Made by a program: the position numbers and the translations under genes. A model generated the notes under the pieces. That model searched no databases. It was not told where the DNA came from and saw only the letters and a program-made list of their open reading frames with translations. A DNA stretch of 64,000 nucleotides, taken from assembly GCA_016124195.1 (NCBI GenBank), contig WGOE01000009.1, positions 124,001 through 188,000 of the forward strand, in the 5' to 3' direction. Origin of the DNA: a bacterium. GTDB lineage: Bacteria; Pseudomonadota; Alphaproteobacteria; Rhodobacterales; Rhodobacteraceae. Positions 24,866 to 34,416 of this stretch are shown piece after piece (position 1 is the first letter of the stretch; each line of letters opens with the position of its first letter).

Positions 24866-25756
24866 CTATTTCACCGGCGGCACGGCTTTGAGATAGGCCA
24901 CCACTGCGCGCACATCGCTTTCGGGCAGGTGGCCCATGTTTTCGACCACATGCGCCATGGCCCCGCCCACCGCATCGAAGGCGGGGGTGAAGCCCGTGGT
25001 CAGATAGGCGTAGATCTCGTCCGCCGACCAGTCGAGCTTGCCCGGAGTGATGTTGGGCACTTTCGACTTGCCGTCGTCGATGGCGGCCCCGCCCAGCCAC
25101 TTGGCGGTTTGCAAGCCGCCCAGCGGGTTGCGCGGCGTATGGCATTCGCCGCAATGGGCCATGGCCTCGGCGATGTAGCGGCCGCGCAAGACCTCGGGGG
25201 CAAGATCGCCGCGCAGCACATAGCCGGTGCCGCCGAACATCAGCTTCCACAGGCCCAGCGCGCGACGGATGCTGAAGGGAAAGCTCACCCGATGCGGTGC
25301 GCTTGGGGTCGCTGCGGCGGGCAGGGTGGCGAGATAGGCGCGCAGGTCCACCAGATCCTGCGGCGCCATCTTGGCATAGGCCACATAGGGCATGGCGGGA
25401 TATTCATGAGTGCCGTCGGGCCGCACCCCGTCCTGCACGGCATGGACGAAATCGGCCAGCGACCAGGCGCCGATCCCGGCCTTGGGATCGGGCGAGATGT
25501 TGGGCGCGATGAATGTGCCGAATGCGGTCGGGAAGGCCTGACCGCCCGACAGGACCAGCTGGTCCGCGCCCTTGGCCCCCGCCGCCATGTGGCACGAGGC
25601 GCAGCCCGAGGCCCAGAAGATCACTTCGCCGTGTCCGGCATCGGCGGTCAGCTTTTCCATCGCCGCCGTGGGGCGCAGCACCGGGGCCGTCAGATACCAG
25701 CCCACCGCGGCTACGATGATGCATAGGGCGATGATCTGGCGCAGGATGCGGGCCAT
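24866..25756 (-). CDS. Diheme c-type cytochrome, membrane anchored
   Basis: A 296-residue periplasmic electron carrier with two heme c sites: CASCH at residues 52-56 and CGECH at 202-206. An N-terminal hydrophobic helix (residues 7-21) should anchor it to the inner membrane. The two cytochrome domains resemble those in the cytochrome subunits of membrane alcohol, aldehyde and gluconate dehydrogenases. No dehydrogenase is adjacent, so the partner is unknown. The ATG at 25756 has a GAGGAG ribosome binding site. Cytochrome c maturation machinery must be present elsewhere. Confidence 0.9.
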   Translation of the reverse strand: MARILRQIIALCIIVAAVGWYLTAPVLRPTAAMEKLTADAGHGEVIFWASGCASCHMAAGAKGADQLVLSGGQAFPTAFGTFIAPNISPDPKAGIGAWSLADFVHAVQDGVRPDGTHEYPAMPYVAYAKMAPQDLVDLRAYLATLPAAATPSAPHRVSFPFSIRRALGLWKLMFGGTGYVLRGDLAPEVLRGRYIAEAMAHCGECHTPRNPLGGLQTAKWLGGAAIDDGKSKVPNITPGKLDWSADEIYAYLTTGFTPAFDAVGGAMAHVVENMGHLPESDVRAVVAYLKAVPPVK

Positions 25757-25855
25757 CGGATGCTCCTCAACAACAGGGGCGAAACCTTGCACAGCTTGGC
25801 CGGGCCGACAAGCGCCGCGCCGGCTGGCGTTTTCACGATGCGTTCAACGATGAGG

Positions 25856-26035
25856 TCAGCGGCGCGGCAGGCCGATCCGCCCGTTGACGGTCAGCCAGGC
25901 AGGCCAGCCCCAAAGATGTTCGATCCCCACCACCAGCAGGCACAGCGCCACGACCATCAGGCCGAACCGCACCTTTCGCCAGGACGGCGGATGCCGCGCC
26001 CATTCGGCCGCGCGCAGGAACCACAGCGGGCCCAT
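25856..26035 (-). CDS. Small membrane protein downstream of hpt (59 residues)
   Basis: A short frame starting MGPLWFLRAAEWARHPPSWR, with one clear transmembrane helix (VRFGLMVVALCLLVVGIEHL) and a short tail WGWPAWLTVNGRIGLPRR. Its ATG (26033-26035) directly abuts the TAG stop of hpt, so the two are read as a coupled pair. Hydrophobic pattern and codon use support coding. I do not know its function; a small membrane partner tied to hpt expression is all that can be said. Confidence 0.7.
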   Translation of the reverse strand: MGPLWFLRAAEWARHPPSWRKVRFGLMVVALCLLVVGIEHLWGWPAWLTVNGRIGLPRR

Positions 26036-26575
26036 CTATTCGGTGAACCGGACCTTGCCGATATAGGGCAGGTTGCGGTTTCGTTGCGCGAAGTCGATGC
26101 CGTAACCCACGACAAATTCGTCGGGAATCTCGAATCCGGTCCAGGTGGCGCGGATATCGACCTCGCGCCGCGAGGGCTTGTCCAGAAGGGCGCATATCGC
26201 CAGCCGCCGCGGCTCGCGCGCCTGCAACAGTTTGCGCACGTGATGCAGGGTGAAGCCCGTGTCCACGATGTCTTCGACCACCAGAACATCGCGCCCGGCA
26301 ATCTCGCCCCGGATGTCCTTGAGGATGCGCACCTCGCGCGAGGAATGCATCGCATCGCCATAAGACGAGGCTTCGAGGAAATCGACCTCGACCGGCAGCG
26401 GGATCTCGCGCACGAGGTCGGCGATGAAAACGAAAGAGCCGCGCAAGAGTCCCACTACCACCAGCTTGTCGGTGCCGTGGTAGTGTTCGGTGATCTCGCG
26501 CGCCAGTTCCTCGACCCTGGCCGCGATGGCCTTGGCGCTGATCATCTGGTCTATCACATAGGGACGTTCGGGCAT
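26036..26575 (-). CDS. hpt: Hypoxanthine phosphoribosyltransferase
   Basis: A 179-residue purine salvage enzyme that makes IMP (and GMP) from hypoxanthine/guanine and PRPP. It has the 5'-phosphate/PRPP loop [11 protein letters not shown] near residue 97, the early [10 protein letters not shown] loop, and the flexible loop ASSYGD. The length is standard. The gene is divergent from a COQ10-like gene, and the 131-base gap contains a long dyad (26579-26652). A 59-residue membrane protein gene follows with no spacing. Confidence 0.96.
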   Translation of the reverse strand: MPERPYVIDQMISAKAIAARVEELAREITEHYHGTDKLVVVGLLRGSFVFIADLVREIPLPVEVDFLEASSYGDAMHSSREVRILKDIRGEIAGRDVLVVEDIVDTGFTLHHVRKLLQAREPRRLAICALLDKPSRREVDIRATWTGFEIPDEFVVGYGIDFAQRNRNLPYIGKVRFTE

Positions 26576-26578
26576 CTC

Positions 26579-26652
26579 AGCCTCTGGTTCGGGCCTGACA
26601 GGGGGGTGCGGCGAAAAGGTTTTGCCCCTTTTCCGCGCCCGGTTCAGAGGCT
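26579..26652. promoter_or_regulatory. Long dyad in the hpt / coq10-like divergent region
   Basis: AGCCTCTG (26579-26586) and CAGAGGCT (26645-26652) are perfect inverted arms, backed by inner GGTTCGGGC/GCCCGGTTC similarity. The centre carries GAAAAGG and CCTTTTC. It begins three bases before the hpt start codon, so it could fold in the hpt leader or bind a dimeric regulator. Confidence 0.5.
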
Positions 26653-26706
26653 AGTTGAAAAGCAGGGCCGCGACGCTTGCAAGGCCCAAAGCTGCGGAAG
26701 AGTTCG

Positions 26707-27174
26707 ATGACACGTCACCACGAGGAAAAAGTCCTGCCCTTCACCCCGGCCCAGATGTTCGACCTGGTGGCCGACGTGGCGCAATACCCCGAGTTTCTGC
26801 CCTGGACCGCCGCGGCGCGCATACGCTCACGCTCGACCATTGCGGGCGGCGAGGTGATGGAGGCGGACCTTGTCATCTCGTTCAAGCTGTTTCGCGAAAG
26901 GTTCGGCAGCCGTGTCACTCTGCTGCCTGACGAGGGGCGCATCCTGACCGAATATCTGGACGGGCCGTTCCGCCATCTGAAATCGGTCTGGAGCTTTGCC
27001 GAGGCGGGTGCTGCGGGCTGCAAGGTCACCTTCGACGTGGATTTCGAATTCCGCAATGCGATTCTGGCCGGGGTGATCGGTCTGGTCTTCAACGAGGCGA
27101 TGACCCGCGTGGTGCGCGCCTTCGAGACGCGCGCCCATGCGCTGTATCCGCCGGTAGCGGGCCGTCAGGCTTAG
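26707..27174 (+). CDS. COQ10/RatA-type SRPBCC protein
   Basis: A 155-residue START-like (SRPBCC) protein of the COQ10-type group, which binds ubiquinone and supports respiratory electron transport in mitochondria and alphaproteobacteria. Motifs are MFDLVADVAQYPEFLPWTAA near the N-terminus and FRHLKSVWSF with VTFDVDFEFRN in the second half. Annotation pipelines often call such proteins type II toxin RatA; nothing here suggests a toxin. The ATG at 26707 has a GGAAGAG ribosome binding site. It overlaps the 3' end of the converging GT39 gene by four bases. Confidence 0.88.
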   Translation: MTRHHEEKVLPFTPAQMFDLVADVAQYPEFLPWTAAARIRSRSTIAGGEVMEADLVISFKLFRERFGSRVTLLPDEGRILTEYLDGPFRHLKSVWSFAEAGAAGCKVTFDVDFEFRNAILAGVIGLVFNEAMTRVVRAFETRAHALYPPVAGRQA

Positions 27175-28616
27175 CCCGCGTCGGGGCAGAGCCCCTTGTC
27201 GATGACATGGCTGACCGGGCGCAGCCGATAGGTCTGCAAGGTCACGCCGGCAAAACTGCGCACCAGTTCCGAAGCCGGGCCGACCTGCCCGAAGACCTGC
27301 GCGGCAAGGGCGGGATCGTCGGCCGTGGTCTCGACCAGAAGGCCGGGCAGGGTGCACAGCCGGGCGGGAAAGCCGCCGCGAAAGCCCCAGCGCTGCGGCT
27401 CGGTCACGCTGAAGACGGGCAGGTCGGGAAAGGCGATCCAGAGCCGCCCGGTCAGCCCGTAATCGCGCGTGGCGATCCAGCCGGCCTGCGCATCATGCGC
27501 GGCGGTGCGGATGGCGGGCAGTGTGGCTTGCCAGCCGCGGGTCTGGTTGGGCGGGGTATCGACCGCATTCAGCGGATGCCAGGGGTTGAACAGGAGCGCC
27601 ATCGCGCCCAAGGACATCACTGCCCCAAGCCCCACCGCCGCGCGCCGCCAGCCCGGCCCGAAGTGAGGGGCCGCAAGCGCTGCCAGAACCGCAAGGGCAA
27701 CCGTGGCCGGCATCGGCCAGTTCACCTCGATGGCGCCATGCAGGGCGTGGATGGCGAAATAGGCCAGCAGCGGCGCCACCGACCAGAGCAACAGCGCACG
27801 CCCGCGCCCCTCGGCCGCGGCCACGCCCACCAGCGCGAAAAGCCCGATCAGCGGCGTGGGCAACAGGGCCAGGATCAGGAAATATTGCCCGAATGTGGCC
27901 GGGGTCAGCCCGGTGGCCGCGATCCGGCTGAACTGCCGTTCAAAACCCAGCCCGTGGTGCTCGAGGTTCCACCAGATCAGCGGTGCGACGACCAGCGCCG
28001 CACACAGGATGGCGATCCAGGGGCCGGGCCGGCGCAGGCTGGCGCGGCCCTGCCGGGTCAGGATCAGCCAGCCGAAGAAGCCCACCATCAGGAAAAGGTT
28101 GGTGAATTTCGACAGGACCCCCAGCCCGCAGGCGAGCCCCGCCAGCCCCCACCAGCCGAGGCCCCAGCGCGGTTGACCCCAGCGCAGGGCGCCGTCCTCT
28201 TCGGTTGCCTTCAGCGCAGCCCAGGTCGCCAGCGCCCAGAACAGGGTCGAGGGCACATCCGGCGTGGCAAAGCTGCCGACACCCACGGCCAGAAAGCCCA
28301 GGTTGAAATAAAGCGCCGCCCGCGGGCCCGCCGCCTGATCGCGCGCGATCCGGGCCGCGATGGCCGCCGTCAGAACCGAGGTGACCGCCATCGCCAGAAG
28401 CGCCACGACGCGGATGCCCAAGGGTGTGAACCCGAACCCTTCCGTGCCAACCCGGATCATCGCGGCGATCATCGGGGGATGGTCGTAGTAATCCCAATCC
28501 AGCGCGCTGGACCACAGCGTGTAATAGGCCTCGTCCGAGATCAGCGGCAGAACCGCCGCCAGACCCAGATGCAGGGCGAGGAATCCCATTGTCACCGCCA
28601 GGACGGACCTGTTCAT
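27171..28616 (-). CDS. GT39/ArnT-like glycosyltransferase, membrane
   Basis: A 481-residue polytopic membrane protein with the DE motif in ISDEAYYTLW (about residue 29) and YYDHPPMIAAM (about residue 45), the hallmarks of GT-C family 39/PMT_2 enzymes that take sugars from polyprenyl-phosphate donors and move them to lipid A, proteins or glycans at the periplasmic face. The start at 28616 follows family length. It is divergent from a gene for a dolichol-phosphate-mannose-synthase-like enzyme that could make its donor, an attractive functional pair. Confidence 0.87.
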   Translation of the reverse strand: MNRSVLAVTMGFLALHLGLAAVLPLISDEAYYTLWSSALDWDYYDHPPMIAAMIRVGTEGFGFTPLGIRVVALLAMAVTSVLTAAIAARIARDQAAGPRAALYFNLGFLAVGVGSFATPDVPSTLFWALATWAALKATEEDGALRWGQPRWGLGWWGLAGLACGLGVLSKFTNLFLMVGFFGWLILTRQGRASLRRPGPWIAILCAALVVAPLIWWNLEHHGLGFERQFSRIAATGLTPATFGQYFLILALLPTPLIGLFALVGVAAAEGRGRALLLWSVAPLLAYFAIHALHGAIEVNWPMPATVALAVLAALAAPHFGPGWRRAAVGLGAVMSLGAMALLFNPWHPLNAVDTPPNQTRGWQATLPAIRTAAHDAQAGWIATRDYGLTGRLWIAFPDLPVFSVTEPQRWGFRGGFPARLCTLPGLLVETTADDPALAAQVFGQVGPASELVRSFAGVTLQTYRLRPVSHVIDKGLCPDAG

Positions 28617-28759
28617 CTGCGTCCCCTGTATGCCTTGTCTGCCACGTATCGCATGTCTTGCCTTGCGCCTTGCGGCACAGGTTTGCTGCATGTCTTTGCG
28701 GCGGCTTACAGGAAGCGGCGGCGCATGTTAAGGGTCCGCGGTCATGACTTGGGGGCAAG

Positions 28760-29848
28760 ATGCTGGATCTGACGGTGGTGGTTCCGACCTTCAACGAGCG
28801 CGAGAATGTCGGGCCCTTGCTGGGCCTTTTGACCGATGCGCTGCAAGGCCGGGCGTGGGAAGTGATCTTTGTTGATGACGACAGCCCCGATCACACCGCC
28901 GATGCGGTGCTGGCCCTCGCCGAGACGCATCCCAATGTGCGCCTCTTGCATCGCACCGGGCGGCGCGGCCTGGCTGGGGCCTGCATCGAAGGCATCCTGT
29001 CCTCCTCGGCCCGGTTCTGCGCCGTGATCGACGCCGATCTGCAGCATGACGAGACGCGCCTGCCGGTCATGCTGGATCTGGCCCTGGCCGATCCCGCGCT
29101 GGATCTGGTGATCGGCAGCCGCAATGTCGAGGGCGGCGATGCGGCGGGCGGCTTTTCGGCCCGGCGCAAATGGGGCAGCGACACGGCCACCGCACTGACC
29201 AAGGCCGCGCTGAAGATCACCGCCTCGGACCCGATGAGCGGGTTTTTCCTTGTGCGTCGCAGCAGTTTCGCCACCGTGGCCGACCAGCTTCAGGTCGCGG
29301 GGTTCAAGCTTCTGGCCGATCTTCTGTCCGCCTCGCGCGGGCGCTGGAAGGTGGCCGAGGTGCCCTACCGGTTTCGTCAGCGCCAGTTCGGCACCAGCAA
29401 GATGGACCGCGCCGTGGCGCTGGAGTTTCTGGGCCTGCTGGTCGCGCGCAAGACCGGAGGCCTTGTGTCGATCAAGTTCGTCCTCTTCGGCATGGTCGGG
29501 CTTTTGGGGGTCTTTGTGCAACTGGCGGTGGTGGGCCTCGCGCTGCGGCTGATGCCGCAAAGCTTTGCCCTGGCGCAGGTCTGCGGCGTCGTGGTGGCGA
29601 TCGCTTCGAACTTCACTCTCAACAATGCGCTGACCTACCGCGACCGCGCCCTGCGGGGCCTCGACTGGATCAAGGGGCTGGCGAGCTTTTACGTCGTCTG
29701 CAGCTTTGGCGCGCTGATGAATGTGGGGCTGGCCCGGCTGGTCTATGACGTGGCGCCCTATTGGGCGCTGGCGAGTGTCGCGGGCGCCGTGGCGGGCGCT
29801 GTCTGGAACTTCATGGCCTCGTCGCTGGTGACGTGGAAATCGCGCTGA
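28760..29848 (+). CDS. GT2 polyprenyl-phosphate sugar transferase fused to GtrA domain
   Basis: A 362-residue fusion. Residues 1 to about 225 are a GT-A dolichol-phosphate mannosyltransferase-like domain (VVVPTFNERENV, FVDDDSPDHT, then VIDADLQHDET with the DxD-like metal site). Residues about 235-360 are a GtrA-type four-helix membrane domain (VSIKFVLFGMVGLLGVFVQL at its start). It should make and flip a polyprenyl-phosphate sugar. The ATG follows GGGGGCAAG. The divergent GT39 gene is the likely user of the product. Confidence 0.9.
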   Translation: MLDLTVVVPTFNERENVGPLLGLLTDALQGRAWEVIFVDDDSPDHTADAVLALAETHPNVRLLHRTGRRGLAGACIEGILSSSARFCAVIDADLQHDETRLPVMLDLALADPALDLVIGSRNVEGGDAAGGFSARRKWGSDTATALTKAALKITASDPMSGFFLVRRSSFATVADQLQVAGFKLLADLLSASRGRWKVAEVPYRFRQRQFGTSKMDRAVALEFLGLLVARKTGGLVSIKFVLFGMVGLLGVFVQLAVVGLALRLMPQSFALAQVCGVVVAIASNFTLNNALTYRDRALRGLDWIKGLASFYVVCSFGALMNVGLARLVYDVAPYWALASVAGAVAGAVWNFMASSLVTWKSR

Positions 29849-29870
29849 GGCGGGGTCAACTCACCCCGAT

Positions 29871-30368
29871 TCAACTCAGGGCCATGGCCAGCAGTGCCAG
29901 CGCATGATCGCAGGCGGCGGCGCGCACCTTGTCGCGGCCCAGGGCGCCGAATTCGACGGTTTCCAGCCGGGTTTGCCTGCCCTTCAGCGCCAGGCCGAAA
30001 CAGACCCGGCCTTCCGGCTTGAACTCGGACCCGCCGGGGCCCGCGATGCCGGTGATCGACACGGCGAGCCCGGCCTTGGAATGCCAGATCGCCCCTTCGG
30101 CCATTTCCTTGGCCACTTCCTCGGAGACCGCGCCGAATTGCGCCAGTGTCGAGGGGCTGACGCCCAGCATCTCGGTCTTGGCATCGTTCGAATAGGTGAC
30201 AAAGCCGCGTTCAAAGACATCCGAGGCGCCGGCCACATCGGTCAGCCGCGCCGCGACCATGCCGCCGGTGCAGCTTTCGGCGGTGGCGATCTTCCAGCCC
30301 CAATAGCGCGCCGCCTGCAAGATCTCGGCCGGGGTCATGGCGCGGGGGGTCTTGCGGTCCGAGGTCAT
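29871..30368 (-). CDS. CinA C-terminal domain protein (nicotinamide-nucleotide amidase type)
   Basis: A 165-residue single CinA-C domain protein of the PncC type, which deamidates nicotinamide mononucleotide in NAD recycling. Signature segments are [17 protein letters not shown] (about residue 25), [15 protein letters not shown] and [10 protein letters not shown]. The N-terminal molybdopterin-binding-like domain of full CinA is absent. The start ATG overlaps the pgpA stop by four bases. It is the last gene of the ispDF-pgpA-cinA unit. Confidence 0.92.
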   Translation of the reverse strand: MTSDRKTPRAMTPAEILQAARYWGWKIATAESCTGGMVAARLTDVAGASDVFERGFVTYSNDAKTEMLGVSPSTLAQFGAVSEEVAKEMAEGAIWHSKAGLAVSITGIAGPGGSEFKPEGRVCFGLALKGRQTRLETVEFGALGRDKVRAAACDHALALLAMALS

Positions 30369-30886
30369 GGGTGCCTCATCAGGATCAGGGGAACATGATA
30401 GGCGGCGGCCAGGATCACCGTCACGACCCCCGCGAAAAGCCCGGCCCAAAGATCGTCCAGCATGACCCCCGCCGGATCACCGCGCCGGTCGGCCCGGCCG
30501 ATGATCCCGGGCTTCCAGATGTCAAACAGGCGGAACAGAACGAAGGGAAACAGCCAGGCCGGCCAGGGCAGCCAGCCGCCATTGGCCATCACAGCCGCCT
30601 GCGCCGCAGGTGCCAAGGCAAATCCCGCCGCCGGGAACAGCAGGGTCAGCCATTGGCCCGCCACCTCGTCAATCACCACTTCGGACGGGTCCTGGCCCGG
30701 AGAAAGCTGGACCGCGCAGGCCCAGAAGCCCAAGGCTGTCACAACGACGGTCGCCACGACGAGGGCCACAAAGCCCGCAAAATGCAGAATCAGCATACCC
30801 AGCCCCAGGGCCACGGCCGAGCCCCAGGTCCCCGGCGCGGGCTTGAGCAACCCCGCGCCGAAAAAGATCGCCAGCCAGCGGCTCAT
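30365..30886 (-). CDS. pgpA: Phosphatidylglycerophosphatase A
   Basis: A 173-residue inner-membrane phosphatase of the PgpA family that makes phosphatidylglycerol from its 3-phosphate. It has PAPGTWGSA near residue 17, [10 protein letters not shown] near residue 68, RLFDIWKPG and [10 protein letters not shown], the conserved acidic signatures of the family, with about four membrane helices. The start overlaps the ispDF stop and its stop overlaps the cinA start, both by four bases, so the three genes are translationally coupled. Confidence 0.94.
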   Translation of the reverse strand: MSRWLAIFFGAGLLKPAPGTWGSAVALGLGMLILHFAGFVALVVATVVVTALGFWACAVQLSPGQDPSEVVIDEVAGQWLTLLFPAAGFALAPAAQAAVMANGGWLPWPAWLFPFVLFRLFDIWKPGIIGRADRRGDPAGVMLDDLWAGLFAGVVTVILAAAYHVPLILMRHP

Positions 30887-32070
30887 GCGGCCTGCCCCCC
30901 CTCCGTCTTCAGCAGCACGGCCGTGGCCATGGCCGCAATGCCCTCTTCCCGGCCGGTGAAGCCCAGCCGTTCCGAAGTTGTAGCCTTCACGCTGACCCGG
31001 TCCACCGCAACCCCCATGATTTCGGCTAGCGCCGCGCGCATCGCCGCGGCATGCGGGCCGACCTTGGGCCTTTCGCAGATCAGCGTGACATCGGCGCTGG
31101 TCAGCACAAAGCCGCGCGACCGGGCCAATTCTGCGGCATGGGCCAGAAAGATCCGGCTCTCGGCGCCCCTCCACTGCGGATCCGAGGGCGGGAAATGCTG
31201 GCCGATATCGCCTTCGGCCAGCGCGCCATAGATGGCATCGGTCAGGGCATGCATGCCCACATCGGCATCCGAATGCCCCAGGAGCGCCTTGTCATGTGCA
31301 ATCCTGACCCCGCAAAGCCAGACATGGTTGCCCTCGCAAAAGGCATGCACGTCAAAGCCATTTCCCATCCGCACGTCCATCGGCGCTCCCTCCGGGCCAG
31401 GGGCCCGCAACATCCTTTCGGTCTGAAGACTGCGCTCGGCGCGCTGGAAATCGCCCGGGTAGGTCAGCTTCAGATTGGTTTCCTCGCCTTCGACCATGAC
31501 AACGTCAAGCCCTGCCGCCCGCGCCACCTCGACATCGTCGGCCGCCTCGCCGGCAAAGGCACGATGCGCGGCGAGGATCGCGGCATAGCCAAAGCCCTGC
31601 GGCGTCTGCGCCCGGTAAAGCCCGCTGCGATCGCGCGTGCCGGTCACCAGCCCGCCGGAACCGGTCCACAGGGCGTCGGTCACAGCCAGCGCGGGCGCTG
31701 CGCCCTCGGCCCGCTCCAGCGCCTCGATCACCCGCCCGATCACCGCCGCCGACACCATGGGCCGCGCCGCGTCATGGATCAGCACCTGGCTGATGCCGCG
31801 CCCCTCCAGCGCCTCCAGCGCCGCCCGGACCGAGGCCGCCCGGCTCGCCCCGCCCGCCACCACCAGCGCATCCCCCGCCACGGTCCGCGCCAGATCGGCA
31901 TCGTCGGGATGGATCACCAGCACCCGGAACAGGCCGGCAAAGGCCGCCAGCGCATGGGCCACCACCGGCTCCCCGGCCAGAAGCCGCCATTGCTTGGGGC
32001 TTTCGCCTGGCTGGCCCGTGTTGGCCCTGGTGCCGCGCCCCGCCGCCACGATGATTGCTGCTGTCGTCAT
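30883..32070 (-). CDS. ispDF: Bifunctional IspD/IspF (MEP isoprenoid pathway)
   Basis: A 395-residue fusion of 2-C-methyl-D-erythritol 4-phosphate cytidylyltransferase (residues 1 to about 225; [15 protein letters not shown] nucleotide loop, HDAARPMV) and 2-C-methyl-D-erythritol 2,4-cyclodiphosphate synthase (about 230-395; [11 protein letters not shown] metal site, [14 protein letters not shown]). Such fusions are common in alphaproteobacteria. It supplies isoprenoid precursors for quinones, undecaprenyl phosphate and possibly carotenoids. It is the first gene of the minus-strand unit, divergent from dusB over 277 bases that show no gene. Confidence 0.97.
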   Translation of the reverse strand: MTTAAIIVAAGRGTRANTGQPGESPKQWRLLAGEPVVAHALAAFAGLFRVLVIHPDDADLARTVAGDALVVAGGASRAASVRAALEALEGRGISQVLIHDAARPMVSAAVIGRVIEALERAEGAAPALAVTDALWTGSGGLVTGTRDRSGLYRAQTPQGFGYAAILAAHRAFAGEAADDVEVARAAGLDVVMVEGEETNLKLTYPGDFQRAERSLQTERMLRAPGPEGAPMDVRMGNGFDVHAFCEGNHVWLCGVRIAHDKALLGHSDADVGMHALTDAIYGALAEGDIGQHFPPSDPQWRGAESRIFLAHAAELARSRGFVLTSADVTLICERPKVGPHAAAMRAALAEIMGVAVDRVSVKATTSERLGFTGREEGIAAMATAVLLKTEGGQAA

Positions 32071-32347
32071 GTGCCCTGCCTTTTGCCCCTGCTTAAGCCA
32101 TCTTGCCGCCCGAGTTAATCCTGACCTTCGTTCCCCTCATCCAGGAGGAACTGCCCGCAGGAGGGTCACGGAGGCCCCCCCTGCCGCTGGGCCAGACGCC
32201 GCGCCTCCCGCCCGCAACCCACCGCTTTGCGCCGACAACTGCCCAATTAATGATCAATGCCCGAATTTAAGGCACAAACTTGGCGGCAACCCTTTGCCAT
32301 TCCGGCCGGTCCAGCCTAGGTACAGGACAACTTATGCAGGAGTCCGC

Positions 32348-33334
32348 GTGCAATTTCCCGACCCGACCGATCCGCTTGCCCTTCATCCGCCAGTGATCCT
32401 GGCGCCGATGGCCGGGATCACCGATCTGCCGTGGCGGCGCGTGGTGGCGGGCTTTGGCGCGGGGCTTGTCGTATCCGAGATGGTGGCCTGCGAAGAGGTG
32501 ATGCGCGACCATCCTGAAATGCGCGGCCGCGCCGAATTGGGCCTGACCGAGGCGCAGACCGCCGTCCAGCTGGTCGGACGCGAGCCCTACTGGATGGCAG
32601 AGGCCGCGCGTTTTGTCGAAGGGCAGGGGGCCCGGGTCATCGACATCAACATGGGCTGCCCGACCAAGCGGGTGACCAGCGGCGCCTGCGGCTCGGCGCT
32701 GCTGCGCGACCTTGACCACGCGTTGCGCCTGATCGAATCGGTGCTGGCGGCGGTCAAGGTGCCGGTCACGCTGAAAACCCGGCTCGGCTGGGATGACGCC
32801 AGCCTGAACGCTCCAGAACTTGCGCGGCGGGCCGAGGCGGCAGGCATCGCGATGATCACCATCCACGGCCGCACGCGCTGCCAGCTGTACAAGGGGCGCG
32901 CCAATTGGGCGGCGATCCGCGCCGTGAAAGAGGCGGTTCGGATTCCGGTGATTGCCAATGGCGATATCGTCGATGGCGCCACCGCGCGGCAGGCGCTGGC
33001 GCAATCTGGCGCCGATGGCGTGATGATCGGGCGCGGGGCGCAGGGCGCGCCCTGGCGTCTGGCCGAGATTGCCCATGCCCTGCACGGCACGCCCGCACCC
33101 CGCATCCCCGAAGGCGCCGCCCTGGCCGATCTGATCGCGGGCCATTACGAAGCGATGCTGGCCTTTTACGGCATCGAACTTGGCGCGCGCTGCGCCCGCA
33201 AGCACCTTGGCTGGTATCTGGAGGCCGCGGGTCTGTCAGACCACCGCCAGACCCTGCTTGTTACCGAAAGCCCGGCCGAGGTCCTGCATCTGATCGACCG
33301 CATCTTCACCCAAGCCGAACGGCGGGCGGCATGA
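32348..33334 (+). CDS. dusB: tRNA-dihydrouridine synthase (DusB/NifR3)
   Basis: A 328-residue FMN enzyme that reduces uridines in tRNA. It starts with GTG after a strong AGGAG site at 32339-32343, followed by PPVILAPMAGITDLPWRR (FMN barrel start), INMGCPTKRVTSGACGSALL with the catalytic Cys, and the IHGRTRCQLYKGRANW loop. It is the nifR3 of the Rhodobacter nifR3-ntrB-ntrC operon, and its stop overlaps ntrB by ATGA. The frame is open far upstream (to 31637), but that part is the antisense of ispDF. Confidence 0.95.
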   Translation: MQFPDPTDPLALHPPVILAPMAGITDLPWRRVVAGFGAGLVVSEMVACEEVMRDHPEMRGRAELGLTEAQTAVQLVGREPYWMAEAARFVEGQGARVIDINMGCPTKRVTSGACGSALLRDLDHALRLIESVLAAVKVPVTLKTRLGWDDASLNAPELARRAEAAGIAMITIHGRTRCQLYKGRANWAAIRAVKEAVRIPVIANGDIVDGATARQALAQSGADGVMIGRGAQGAPWRLAEIAHALHGTPAPRIPEGAALADLIAGHYEAMLAFYGIELGARCARKHLGWYLEAAGLSDHRQTLLVTESPAEVLHLIDRIFTQAERRAA

Positions 33335-34416
33335 GCACCTCGGCGCCCTTCGATGCGATCTGGGCCTCGCTCCCGATGCCGGCCCTGTTGATCGACGACC
33401 GCGACCGGATTGTCGCGGCCAATCCGGCGGCCGAGACCTTCCTGAACACCTCGGCCCGCTCGCTCGTGCGGCAGAACCTGACCGAGAAGGTCAATGTCGA
33501 TGTCCCGCTCGCCGATGCGCTGGAACGGGTCCGCATCAATCAGGCCGATGTGAACATCAATGACGTGCAGGTCACCACGACAGACCGGGTGGCACAGCAC
33601 TGCCTGATCCAGATCGCCCCCTTGCAGGACAGCGCCGAACTGTTGCTGATGATCTCTCCCCGGGTGATGGCCGACCGGATCGGCCGGGCCCGCAGCGCCT
33701 CGTCTGCCGCAAAATCGGCAATCGGCATGGCAGAAATGCTCGCGCACGAAATCAAGAACCCGCTCGCCGGCATTTCGGGCGCCGCACAGCTTTTGTCGAT
33801 GAACCTTGGCCCCGAAGACCGCGAGATGACCGACCTCATCGTCGAGGAGACCCGCCGCATCGTCAAACTGCTGGAGCAGGTCGAACAGTTCGGCAACCTG
33901 CGCCCGCCGGAATGCCGGGCAGTCAACATCCATGACGCGCTGGACCGCGCGCGGCGGTCGGCCCAGATGGGCTATGCCAGCCACATGATGATCGTCGAGG
34001 ATTACGACCCCTCTCTGCCCGCGACCTGGGCCGACCCCGACCAGCTGATGCAGGTGTTCCTGAACCTGATCAAGAACGCGACCGAGGCGGCCCGCGACCG
34101 GCGTGGCACGATCCGGCTGCGCACCTTTTACGATCTGTCGCTGCGCCTGCGCCGGGCCGATGGCACCGGCGCCTCGCTGCCCTTGCAGATCGAGATCATC
34201 GACGACGGCCCCGGCATTCCCCCGGACATCGCCGCCGATATCTTCGAGCCCTTCGTCTCGGGTCGTGAAAACGGCACGGGGCTCGGGCTCGCCCTGGTTT
34301 CCAAGATCATCACCGACCATGGCGGGTTGATCGGGGTCGAATCGGTGCCCGGCCGCACCGTATTCCGCCTTTCGCTGCCCGTGGCCCCGAAAGACAAGCT
34401 CAAGGAGATCTTCTGA
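33331..34416 (+). CDS. ntrB: Nitrogen regulation sensor kinase NtrB
   Basis: A 361-residue soluble histidine kinase. An N-terminal PAS domain ([20 protein letters not shown]) precedes the phospho-acceptor H-box [20 protein letters not shown] (about residue 140), the N-box [10 protein letters not shown] and the ATP lid GTGLGLAL. In the family, NtrB phosphorylates NtrC under nitrogen limitation and is held in check by PII protein. The start overlaps dusB by four bases and the stop shares a base with the ntrC start. Confidence 0.96.
   Translation: MSTSAPFDAIWASLPMPALLIDDRDRIVAANPAAETFLNTSARSLVRQNLTEKVNVDVPLADALERVRINQADVNINDVQVTTTDRVAQHCLIQIAPLQDSAELLLMISPRVMADRIGRARSASSAAKSAIGMAEMLAHEIKNPLAGISGAAQLLSMNLGPEDREMTDLIVEETRRIVKLLEQVEQFGNLRPPECRAVNIHDALDRARRSAQMGYASHMMIVEDYDPSLPATWADPDQLMQVFLNLIKNATEAARDRRGTIRLRTFYDLSLRLRRADGTGASLPLQIEIIDDGPGIPPDIAADIFEPFVSGRENGTGLGLALVSKIITDHGGLIGVESVPGRTVFRLSLPVAPKDKLKEIF

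Noticed and set aside
26707-27174. RatA toxin of a toxin-antitoxin system
   Set aside because: The SRPBCC protein fits the COQ10 quinone-binding group; no antitoxin partner is beside it.
31637-32347. Long N-terminal extension of DusB
   Set aside because: It is antisense to ispDF and low in family similarity. GTG at 32348 with an AGGAG site fits the family start.
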